Of a DNA stretch of 64,000 nucleotides, positions 37,612 through 49,300 are shown piece after piece (positions within the stretch are counted from its first letter, which is position 1; every line of letters starts with the position of its first letter). Location: positions 2,547,001 to 2,611,000 of the forward strand of contig OY821744.1 of assembly GCA_963682055.1 (NCBI GenBank). The letters are read 5' to 3'. Source of the stretch: Primula veris (Eukaryota; Streptophyta; Magnoliopsida; Ericales; Primulaceae). The translations under genes and the position numbers were made by a program. Below the pieces are notes generated by a model. That model made no database searches. It saw only the letters and a program-made list of their open reading frames with translations, and was not told the origin of the DNA.

Positions 37612-37800
37612 ACCTAGAAAATAGGGACTTTTTTGCTATTTATTTGCATAAAAAATATTAACCCAGAAAATATGGACTTTTTGCTATTTATTTGCATAAA
37701 AAATATTAACCCAGATAATAGGGACTTTTTGCTATTTATTTGCATAAAAAATATTAACCCAGAAAATAGGGACTTTTTTGCTATTTATTTGCATAAAAAT
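37612..37800. repeat. four-copy 48-bp tandem repeat
   Basis: Four near-identical units, each with GGGACTTTTTGCTATTTATT followed by TGCATAAAAAATATTAACCC. The period of about 48 bp keeps a reading frame open across it (repeats of LFICIKNINPEN), which explains the open frame there; it is not a gene. Weaker relatives with GATTAACCC and GGACC continue to about 38110. Confidence 0.9.
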
Positions 37801-38351
37801 AAGGTTCAATTTGGATATTTGGGTGTGATAAACTCTTCATGTAAAAGGTTTAATTGGTTTTTGATATTTGTGTGCAGTTTTTTTTTACTATTTAATTGCA
37901 TATAGATTTAATTAGTTCTTGATAATGGTGTGTTGGTGATTAACCCACAAAACAAGGACCTTTATTTTTATTTAATTACATAAAAGGTTTAGTTAGTTCT
38001 TCATATTGGTGTGTTGGTGATTAACCCAAAAAAAACATTTATCAGTCAATTGATTTAAGGTGTAATGGGTTCTTGATGCTAGTGATTAATCCATAAAACA
38101 GGGATTTTCTATTAAAACTCAATTGTTTGCTGTAATGAAGTATTTTTTGTTTTCTAAGTTGCAGGGTATTTTTTTTATGGTGGGCGAGAAGTGAATTATT
38201 AGACTTAGTTTTATTTCTTATTCAAAGAAGACTAGCGGCGCAGTTTGTTGCCCGTTTATCTCAAACTCATATGTAATAATTTTACTCTACTCAGTTTTAT
38301 TAAAATAAAAGTATTATTAGGCTTAAAAAAGAAAATTTGATTTTTTTTCCC

Positions 38352-38628
38352 AATCTGACTTTGGACAGTGGAGAACAAGGATCTAGATTTTGTTAAGTTG
38401 ATGAATTTAGACTTAAAAAATATGTTTCTAATCTGTACTTTGGACTTTGGAGTTTGGAGAACAAGGTATATACTTTTAAGCTGGTGAATTTGTACTTAAA
38501 AATGTCTTTTCTAATCTGGCCTTTGAAATTTGGAGAACAAGGCATTTTGTGAATTTCTACTTAAAAGAAGCTAAAAATGTGTTTTTAATCTGACTTTTGA
38601 AATTTGGAGAACAAGGCATCTGCTTTCA
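38352..38628. repeat. four-copy imperfect tandem repeat (about 80 bp)
   Basis: Units start with AATCTG(A)C/TACTTTGGA-like sequence at about 38352, 38430, 38514 and 38587. Each contains TTTGGAGAACAAGG, and most contain TTACTTAAAA-like blocks. It is diverged and sits downstream of the serine-rich gene. Confidence 0.75.
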
Positions 38629-40190
38629 AGTTATACCGAGGGTGGAAAACGGAAAACGGAACGAGAAACAGACAGAAAACAGGAAAATTTTAAAAATAAA
38701 ATAAAATTTACGAGTAAAATAATGGTAAACCTGAAACGTTGGGAGTTATATTAATGAGAAGGCACTTTTTCCTTGATCAATTAGGACCAAGTAAGCAAAG
38801 AAATAAATGCAAAAAATTATTTTTTCTATTTTGCAAGCTAGTGAGGAATTGTCAAAATGACAGTGTATCGGTAGATTGGTTGAACTAAATTGGAAATTTC
38901 GAAGAAAACTTGATTTGGAGAAACTACATGTAATCTGGTTACGTCTCATGCATAATGCTTAAGTTATATAAAAACAAATATATATATATTATATTAGTAA
39001 TCGTAACGTACGTGTTGCGGATACGATGCGTATATAAATATGATCACGGATAAATGAATTTAAATTTTTTATAAAAAATGAAAAAATGATTAAGTGAATA
39101 TAGTAAATTAATAATCGTATATAAAAAGTAATATGATGTTTTATTAATGTTTTTTCTTTGTATTTTAATATTATAACTCTAAACAAAATAACTATTGTAC
39201 TAGTAAATACTCTATAACAGTTGTAGGTGTCTTGGTATTTATTTCAACAAATAACGTTAATTCAGTAATATCTCGAGTGTGGGCGGGGTTGCATTCTAGT
39301 GGCTGATGTGTGGACCGGCTGATAGCCGAAATAGCAGTCGGCCATTGGATTTTATACCAACGTCCCATTTAGCCAACTTAATACTTTGTTTGGGATACCA
39401 TTTGTTAATTAGTATTAAAAGGGGATTGGACTATTCTACGTATAATAGAAGTATTAGTTATAACAACTAAGAGCGGGTATTATTAGTAACCATGCTTTGT
39501 ACTATTTATAGCATGTTATTAATAATATATTTTTATCATATCTTACAAACAAACATGACCTTAAAAGTGCTAATTCTTGTTATGTATAAAAAAAAGTGAT
39601 GATTTTTGTTGAGATATTTTGGTCAATAAGACGCTTTATAAATAATATCTTCCTCGATTACTATCAAGATAACTTAATTAATTGCACTATAAGAAACTTG
39701 GCCAATACTCTTTAGTCTTTATGCTTTATAAATTATGTCGACAGGAGTTATTTAGAATTCGTATGATAGTTAAACAAGCCACTTGTTGTTGGATATTTTG
39801 TTAAGCATGTCAATATCAAAGCATATTTGCCGATTTAGTAGTAACGTTACCATAATATCTAGGCGTGACCGACCTGTCATTTTTATTTGAGTGTTCGACA
39901 TAGATTCTCATAGAGAATCAACGTGGACGATCAGATCATGTATATGAGGGTAAATCAATAATTTAAATTAAGATTATGTGAGAGTCTATATCAAAAATTA
40001 TCTCATTATATCATTATTTTTATTATTTTTCTGGATTGTTTCTTTGATACTAAAATCGATCTATTCATTTTTTTAATTTCTCACTTATCACGTATACATA
40101 GCTTAATTAGACCACCCGTATAAATACCACATTTATAATTCGACTGCTATGTACAATTTTCTCACCTAAATATAAGGTGATTAATATCAA

Positions 40191-40310
40191 TTTTACATGT
40201 TTAGGGTAACCATTTAACTTTGTATAATGTTCAGGTTCCTTATCAAATTCATTATTAAATTAACAAATTTTACATGTTTAGGGTAACCATTTAACTTTGT
40301 ATAAGGTTCA
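40191..40310. repeat. two-copy tandem repeat
   Basis: TTTTACATGTTTAGGGTAAC followed by CATTTAACTTTGTATAA occurs at about 40191 and again at about 40266, with the intervening part not repeated further. A local duplication, no coding content. Confidence 0.88.
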
Positions 40311-40596
40311 CTCTTTTAAACCGTGCCACTAAATTTATAATAAAAACTAAAGTAAAAAAAAAACATGCGACCTTCAAAGTTACAATGATAAAATCCCTAG
40401 TGCAAAACACTCATTTTTCTTTAAGTATTTTTTCAGCTTCAATGGCTCATATTCTAATCCATAAGATTAATGGTTAAAATGTTAAAATTATGGAACCAAT
40501 AAAAAAGTAATAGTATTTTAATTATACAGTGAGCTTGTACCTCCCCTATATATATATAGTAAGTTGATGATAAAATTAAATATAAGATCATTCACA

Positions 40597-41275
40597 GTAA
40601 TTTTATTAACATTTTGATGTTAAATAGTGACACATCATCGTTTAAAAATATATTAAATGACACATATGCATCTTAAATTTAATAATCACGTTAGTTTCAC
40701 GTTAACAATGTTATCAATTTTTAATTAATAATTTATCTTTGTATTTTTATTCTTATAGGGATAATTTATTGGATACTAGTAATCGTACCCCACGCTTTGC
40801 GTGTGAGACGCGTAATGCGATAAAATTTAAAAAATAAGTGTAGTTATGATACAAATATTTGGAGAATAAAAAAAAGATAAGAGTATAAGATGAGAAGACT
40901 CAAAAGAATTTTGAGAGCTTAAATAGGGATAAAAAGTGTTATTAGTTATTACTTTTTCTCTATTTTTTATGAGAATATGGTATTGTGGTAATTAAAAAAA
41001 AGTGTAAGGGTATTTTTGGAAAAAAGTGGTAAAATTTGACAGCCTCAAAAAATCTTGGGTTGGCTTATTATAATAGTATAGATAATAATGTTAATTGTGA
41101 GCTGTGTTTGTCATGTCACCAGTTACAAACATTAAAAACATTGTTAATTTTAACAACTTTTTTAACATTTATAAAGATAACACATAATTTAACGCAACAT
41201 AATGGAGATAAAAAAATACATTGTTAACTAACTATTTTAGTTAATAATAGAGATAACAACGCTATTAAAGTTCTA
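40597..41275. repeat. dispersed repeat, copy 2, interrupted by another element
   Basis: The outer parts match the repeat at 25610-26031: GTTAAATAGTGACACATCAT at the left, AGTTAATAATAGAGATAACA at the right. In the middle (about 40772-41092) is about 320 bp with no counterpart in copy 1. It starts near ACTAGTAATCGTACCCCACG and ends near ATTATAATAGTATAGATAA, and is probably a nested insertion. A partial relative of the inner element begins near 38994 (TTAGTAATCGTAACGTACG). Confidence 0.65.
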
Positions 41276-42196
41276 AGTAAACGATGCAAGAGCAAATATT
41301 GGGATACATCCCTAAAACTAAGGGAAATAGTTGTTATACATAAACTTGATGCATATGCTTTTAGAAGGTTTTATTATCTTTGTCACGTAATCTTTTATTT
41401 TTATTTTTAGTAGTCGGCTTTCAAATATAAGTACGTTTGCTCATAATTGTATTAGTTTGAAGTCCTGGATATTTCAGGGTCCACTTTATTAGTTCCCAAA
41501 TATAATTTTAAAAAAGGTGTGTTGTAATTAATCACTTAATTAAATTTTGATAATACTTGAGACTTTATAGACATGATATATAGACATGATAGACAACACT
41601 TCAATAGAGTGGGCAAATAATTATGAAGAGACCTAAATGCAAATTCAAATTTTAGTTTTCTGTATTCTTTGTAAAAAAATCTTATCTTAAATTTTAAAAA
41701 AAATTGAAGGGAATTAATTGTCTCTACTAGTATCTTGTGTCTCTTTCACTAATTTTTCAGTTGCACAATTAACTTTGAACAGTTGAGATGGTCCATTCCT
41801 TGTCAGTTTACCCACAGATTTGGATGAGTTGCATTTATATTTTCACTAAGATTTCTATTTATAGGTACACAAATTTATTTACTATGGTACACAGAATTTA
41901 GTTGCATTTATAATATTATTAATTTTGTTTTTCTCAAGAATATTAACAATACAAATTAAATTAATAAGGGTACGTATATGGAGAACAAAATATTCAAAAA
42001 TACGAATTGAACTATTATTTTGATAGTACTTATATCTAATATTATAGGACGAGTAGTTTTATTGTTTTTTTAGTATATCCGAAAATATAAAAGTAGTTTC
42101 ATAAGTTGACCCTACATGCATGCCGAAAATGCCAAAGTCTACTACCCAACAAATATTACTAACTCCTAATCATATCTCATACATTTGGATAAACTT

Positions 42197-42198
<2 letters not shown>

Positions 42199-42241
<43 letters not shown>
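42199..42241. repeat. (TA)n microsatellite
   Basis: An uninterrupted TA dinucleotide run of about 43 bp. No gene is close by. Confidence 0.9.
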
Positions 42242-42244
<3 letters not shown>

Positions 42245-43083
42245 TGTAATCCAAGGATTTTATTTTGCCAAAAAATATTAATTTTTTCACGGCATGTTAT
42301 TGAGAAGATATATTCTCATATCCACCCGTGTGAAAAATATGTTTAGTGTATTATATTATTAGTGTTTAGTGGTTTAGTTACTGTATTACCAATTTTGACA
42401 ATTGAGATAACAAACTACGAAATTTGTCATAATTGAGGATATACTGTTAAACAAGATTATGAAATTTACTCACATTTTATTGGCTACCACATGATGAGTG
42501 GAATTCTATCAATATACGTCAAAAATAGATATTCAAATGTGAGATATAGTGACTGCATTCTTGTCGATTTATGTCGTTAGTCCCTTAATTGGACGAAATT
42601 TCATAATTCGGTAACCTAATTGTTAAAATTGGGAGTTCAGTATCTAAATCGTTAACCACTAGTAGTACAATACACTAAACGTATTTTTTTTTTCATACAC
42701 TTAGGATATAATGGTGAGTTCTAAAGGGATTATGTGAGACAATTTTTGGATCATTGTAAAAAACTTGGAATTTCTAGTTTACGTGGAGAAAAGTTTTATG
42801 TTAGCTTGCTAGAGCAAAATTTATCCAAAATGTTACATTTTGTTCGTCGATTTCGGATCTACAAGTCGTAGTCGTATCTAAGAATGAACAAGGTTTACTA
42901 ATTATACATCATACATGATTTTTTTTTTTCATAGTCAAACAAGCAAAAGACTTTTATCTTTACGTTTCTAAAGCACTTAATATATGCATTTGAAGATGTG
43001 AATCGTGCATTTGCATTGTTTTTTTAAAAAAATGTGTTCAAACTTAAGTCACAGTAATAACTTCTGTAATTTGAAGACATTAT

Positions 43084-43262
43084 CACTATAATAAAATAAC
43101 ATGATAACAACAAAAGGTAAATTCAGCAACAGTATAACAACATTTATTAACACTTAGCAACAGTTTCTGTTGCTATACTGTTACTAAATTTCAGCAACAA
43201 GCCGTATAGTATCACACAAATTGTAACTGAAGTGTTGCTATATATATTTTTTTTTTGCAGTG
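43084..43262. mobile_element. CACTA-like miniature element, copy 5
   Basis: It begins CACTATAATAAAATAAC and ends ATTTTTTTTTTGCAGTG, flanked by the 3-bp duplication TAT (43081-43083 and 43263-43265). The interior has a hairpin made of AGCAACAGTATAACAAC-type and GTTGCTATACTGTT-type blocks. It is a different subfamily from copies 1 and 3. Confidence 0.78.
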
Positions 43263-46200
43263 TATACTGTGTATGATTGTGTTATCCAATATTTGATGGT
43301 AGATGAAATGAAAACAGAAGCTATACATTATAATACGAAGTGAATATTTTTAGAGATTTACACACATAAAAATGAAATGAGACCGATATGTAATTTTCTT
43401 TAAAGAGAACTAGTTCTCAGAAATAATATGGTTTCATCTGTTAAGTTATTGGTATAGTGTAACATTTTTTTTTTATTTAAAAATCTGTTCAAATCCTATG
43501 AAAGGACTTTATTTTGTCTCTCACTCACATGAGTAATATGCTGTTTTTTTTTGTTTTTTTCTCTTTATTCAATTTTGAATGTGGATAATCATTTCATTTT
43601 TAAAAGTTGCTTAATTAGAAACTCTATACAAAAGAGTAAAAGCGTAATTAGGTGGACCCAAATTACCATAAGAAATGAAAGAAAATAGTACTTAGGTAGG
43701 GCCTTAAACTAAAGTTTGGCAAGAGAAAAAACAAGGCTGGGTCTCACATCTTATCTCTTACCAGCAAAGTATGGACAAGCCACATGCCTATGATTTTCAT
43801 GTTATTATGAACTAAGCCAAGTTGGATATTACCTTTCACAAAAAAAAAAAGAGAAAAAAATAAGCCAAGTTGGATATTGTTGGATGAGGATGATATTTAT
43901 GTCTTTTCCCTTTCACATAGTTGATGACAATCCTAAGAATCAAATAGTTTTTCTAAATTATGTTATTGTATTTGTGCAAGTGTATAAGATGGTGAAAAAA
44001 GACTTGTACCGAGTGTTAAGAAAGAAATGCTTACTATTAAAAAAAACTTACCCTGAAACATGTCATGAAAATTGAAATGATCATTGTGTAATTTCTGCAC
44101 AATGATCCTTCTATGATCTGCTGAATGGTTGCAGATTACGATACGTTTTGAACGTGTTTTTATGAATTTTAAGCCTATACCGTCGTCCATCTGATAAAAA
44201 CGAAAAATCTTGATCTCCCGTTACAGGAACTGAAATCGATGAATAGTTAATTTCTAGATGAGTGGTAATTTATCAGTTTTGTATAATTAACCTCGCTAAT
44301 TGTTGTATAATGTCTTGGTACTTGCTAGAAACCACTGTTTAAGAATGTAGTTTGAAGAGAAATATAACTCTAAAGCCAACTTATAAGAATTATTAGGTAA
44401 ATGCGTGCAAGTCCATAGCTCATGACTGCCTTGTTAGGCAAAGAGAAATGATATAGCCACCCGAAAAACTATCCAAAAATCTTACCGTATGATATGGCGG
44501 GTTAAGTGTACAAATCGTTTTTGTTTCGATATTGAAATCATATTTTCATTTAATCCATAATTGATCCACCTAGTCCGTCAAGTCAACGGGTAAGGTTTTT
44601 CGATAAATTTTTATGTGGATATAGCAATACACTTGTGTAAATACAAGTTGAGATTTAATTAGTCAGCTTGAGTACCATAATTAATGAATGACATGTACTG
44701 GTAACCAGTCCTAAAACTAGTATATTTAAGTAATCAACTAGTCTCATTGAACTCTTAATTAGTAACCAATGCAAATGGATATGAGTATTGTTGAATTTGT
44801 TGTAAAGTCAAGTGATGATAAAGAGGTTAATGGATAAGATCGTAAGAAGTAGCTTCTTCACTAAAAAGAGTATAGGTTACAAGCTTAAAACTGAAAAGGT
44901 TCCAACTAAGAATGACTTGAAAATACATACTAAATAGTAAATACATAGTTACATACTGTACTAGATTATGGGATAGAGATGAATTTTGGAACTGAATTGC
45001 CATCTTCAGGTTTGTACTCCGGTAACCCTAAAATTCAACTCGGTTTGTCAAGTTTGATAGTGTACTATGTCCGATAAACCGCTAGCATCTCATTTTGTTA
45101 ACCCCATTTCATAGTTGCTGCTCATGATAACGCTTCTTAGATACCTCGTTCTAATCTTGGGTATCAAAGTATAATTCTACTCGATATTTTCATCCACTTA
45201 TAAATATCAAATGTATGCATGACTAGAGAACACTGTGGAGATTTTGCTCGTTTTGTCCAAACAAATTGTAGCTTGTGTGTAGTACATGAAAATTAAGAGG
45301 TAGAAAGGCACAAGTTCCTCTTAGTAATGATATATTAAGCTATTTACAGAAGGGTTAACGTCGGCTTTCTAAATGGCCGAGACCATTCTTTCGCTACTTA
45401 GCCACACACAAAAAATGGTCGAAACCTCTTGATTTTATTAAATCTAATGTAGGGCGGCCCTCACTTGAAAAAAATGAAGTGCTCGTCCCCAAGCTATTCG
45501 TATAGCTTATATTCCGAAGAACTTTTAGACCAATATCGTGTTCTGTTTGATAAGGTTAAGAGCAAGTTTGAGTTTTAGTTGGTTCCCGTGCTGAATCAAG
45601 TTTCAGAATGTTTTGCAGGTTTAAGTATCATTTCGGTTTAAAATCATAATAATTCATGTTTACCCTATATGTTTTTTGGAGTGTAATATTTTGAAAATGG
45701 TTTCTTTTTCAGTCAATCATTGCTGAAATATGGTTTATTTGTGTGCTAAATGTTTGCTAAAACGACATGTTTCTATCTAAAACTGGTCAGGTGAAACTGT
45801 GTACCACTGGGAAGCATTTGGAAGTTGAGATAAACATTTTTTTGAACTAAAATCAAGCAGTGAAAACTTAAAAGACTGATCAATCATGAGAGAGTGAAAA
45901 CCAAATTACAAATTTGTCAAATACAAAATTTACCCTATGGCTGTAGCCAGTACATTTAGTTAAAATTTATACGTACACTAATACAAATACTCCCAAGAAA
46001 CACAACTGAAATTGGGCAAGAGATTTGAAAGAAACTTGCACTTGAAACAGAGGCTCAAACTTCATTTGCATATCTGAATAATTTCATCAAATTTCTTTTC
46101 AAAATAAAATGATTACATACAGACCAAAAACTTTCTCACGGATGGAGTTTACAAGGCACTTGAGGAACGAAATGTAACAATTCTATACCATCACAAATTG

Positions 46201-46321
46201 TAACATACAGCATTGAACAAAAGGCTAATGACCAACCAATTTGGAACCTAAAACTGAGGTACAGATACATAACAAGCCATTTTCAACTACTAGGGTGTAC
46301 TGATATATCAGTATAACGATC

Positions 46322-49300
46322 CTATAAAGAACGATTGTTGGTCCGCCCTAAGCCGAGACCTAAACCAAATGGAACAGGATCGCTTTTACCTTGGTGGCCA
46401 TGACTACATTGGGAAGAATGAACATGGCCCTCATGGGTTTCCGAGTTGTTATTTACATTTATAACATGGCTATTATTTTCGTTACTTTGTTGATTGGAAT
46501 GACCTGTACCGTTTTGATGGGTCAGATTCCTAGCCATTTGCACCATTCCAATACCTTCGGTCTGAGATGATTCTTCTTCTACTTCTATATCTTCATTATA
46601 TCCGGTTATCAAGAAATCCGTGCAATTCTTTTTACATCCATGGTCGTATGGATTCCTAAACCGACCACCTGGCCCTTTAAGGTAGTTATAACGCATTGCA
46701 TTTGTCAGCTCATTCGTTGTTATATTTCGTGATATCTGGCCAGAACAATAAAAGGAGAAGGATGAGTTTTGGTCTAATCCTCTCTACAAACTTCATTTTA
46801 GGCAAGGAATATTAGGAGTTGGACTTATTTTAAAAAAAATTCCAATTCAATGTACAAAAGGGATATTTTCCCCAATATCTGAATAAAACAACAAAGAATC
46901 AATATAGCATCTGATCTTGCCCACCTACGGCTGGAGCTTGTCAGGATCATGCAAAAGGAATAAAGCGGTGTCTGGCGGCTAATGTAAAAGGTAGACGTTA
47001 TTTAATTATTTACAAGGGCTTACATATAATTTTTTTAAAAACGACTTCCTAAACAAGTCAGAGGGATAACCTTTTGCTAAATTATGAATACACACACGTA
47101 TGTTATGTGTGTGTATGTATGTGCACCTAAATAAAGTCAGTAAATAGCAAATCTAGTTTATTAACAAAATAGAAAATTGGTAAATTTTCAATGAAATAAT
47201 AAGGTAATATTCTGAAACTACCGGATTTACCTGAGAACCTTGCATAATAGTTAGCATAGCCACGCCAGAGAAAAGGAAGAAATCCGCCATAAGAAATGAA
47301 ATAGCGCCGGTATGCTCAATACTCGCGTGTTTCACCCAAGCTCCAAAAGAATGTGGAGCCAATGGATCAGTCCAAACTCCTGCATGATTTTTACAAGGAA
47401 ATATAGTTTTCGGAATTGACACCACATGTTGCCATTGTAAAGCACTTGTTTTTAATTGTGAATTTTCTGAAAGAATCTTCAAAATTCCCTTAAAAGGAGT
47501 GTTTAGCTTGGGCCACTAACATCTGTAACACTTGCAGGCTAATATGCTTATCTGCTAGATTGGGCAATAATATTTTACCACTTGTGTACCGACCGTGTTC
47601 ACATGATTTGTAAAGAGAAGAATGCTAGAAGGCATGGTAATGAGACCTGACACTGACTGTACGAATTGAGTAAAATCATTTTTTTCAAATTGAAAGGTGT
47701 TCCTTTTTTATAGTAATATAAATAGGTTCATTGTTAGATTCTTGGTTTTGATCCTAATATTTTTAAATAAGAAAATTTCAGCAAAGGGTTCCAAGGTTGG
47801 TTCTTTACATACTAACTAATGGGGTTTTTCTGGAGCTCGTAACAGTTGTTATAGACCATAAATGTCTCTGAGAATTTGTTTACTATGAAAGCTAATGGCT
47901 ACTTTCTATTCGGTAATGTTGTTTTTATTTTTCTTAATTCTACAAATTTGTTTTTTCAAGGATTGAATTTGGACTTGACAGGTGCTCGAACTGGTGTATA
48001 TACCAGTTTGGACTATAAAAAGTTGCAGTTTTCAAGCTATGTCGGAATTAAATCTTTAGAAGACATCTAATGTTTGTGTTGTAGTCTTTTTGAAGATTTC
48101 AGCAATATGAAGACAAATGTTATCGGACAATTCAAGGTCTTAAGCCATGTTTGATACTAAATTTACAATAAGACCTCTGCACATGTTGTGTATGTATAAT
48201 TATTTTTTCTTCATTGTCCAGACCAGTGAAACTCCTAATAGCTTGTTCATTTAGATATTATTATTAAACTATCTAAAAGGAAGAGAAAAAAAGGTGCTCA
48301 CTTGTAAGAGTGGCTACACCAGTTATCAGCATGGCAAAGACTTCTAGAGTAAGAAACAAGAAGAACTCCCACTTGTTTTTCTGCATTTTGAAGAACAAAT
48401 ATGTTATAGAACCACATATCTTTAATCCAGCAATATCAACAAAATTAAAAAGGTTCCTAGAAGAATAAATTGAGACAAGAAAAGTATTTAAAAACATGAA
48501 TTAGGGAAAATCTGTTTTCCTATGCATCCACCAATGGGTTTTCGTATAAATGTTTGTTCAAAGTATTCGTACACGTGTTATATATAATGCATTTACAAGT
48601 TTGATCTAAATCAATGACACTTACAAACAGATGATGAACAATTTTTAAAAACAACAAAAAAGTTTTAAATATTTATCGCTCAAATATTTAGCATATATAT
48701 ACAGGTAAAGAGAAATCCCAAAAAGAAACTCAGCAATAACAAGTTACCTTGCCAACACAGTTTGATACCCAAGGACAATGATGGTCAAACTGTTCAACGC
48801 AACGATCACAAGTAGAACAATGTTTTGCCCGAAGAGGCCTGACAATCTGTAAAAGTTAAATGCTAAGTAGCAAGTACATATACAGTTCACAGTCTAGCAG
48901 TCGAACAAGGCTTTCTCTGATTCCAACTCTTAAGCACAGCCTCTTGCTTAAGAATTAGACTGTATTTGGTTAACCAACTTCAAAGGTTAATATTAAGTTA
49001 TAGGCTGTTACTTTGATGTTCTTCACTTTTTTCTTCGAAGTTAGAATATCACTTTAATTGCATTAAGGCCTAAACCAACAAGTCTAAAGAAATCGTATCC
49101 AGCTTATTTTACACACCTTGCACGTCGCACAGAGCTGTGACCAATTGCCTGCCAGCAAAGCGGGATTATCGGTCTCAACCTTCAACAGAGGCTCCTAGGA
49201 AAAACATGCAACAGATGTAACTTAATTTCGTAATGAGTAGTGAGGTAGCATTTTGGTCATCTCAAAAGACTCAAACTGGAATTCAAGTGGAAGAAATAAG

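Larger units (their letters stand above)
36756..46321. other. gene-free, repeat-rich interval
   Basis: No gene can be supported. Contents: the 3' flank of the serine-rich gene with three sets of imperfect tandem repeats between 37.6 and 38.63 kb, a (TA)n run at 36852-36876, dispersed repeats around 39.0 and 40.6-41.3 kb, a 75-bp tandem duplication (40191-40310), a (TA)n run at 42199-42241, and a CACTA-like element (43084-43262). From 43.3 to 45.9 kb I see no recognisable element or exon on either strand. The last few hundred bases before 46321 are probably the 3' UTR of the minus-strand S-acyltransferase gene. Confidence 0.55.

Noticed and set aside
39685..39720. CACTATAAGAAA motif suggesting another CACTA end
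   Set aside because: No matching inverted end or target duplication within several hundred bases.
43813..43880. Direct repeat TAAGCCAAGTTGGATATT around an A-rich stretch, like a tiny retrocopy with target duplication
   Set aside because: The enclosed sequence is only about 30 bp of A-rich DNA. Slippage or local duplication is simpler.
43884..44190. Overlapping open frames on both strands
   Set aside because: Neither resembles a known protein, and no splice or promoter signals support them.
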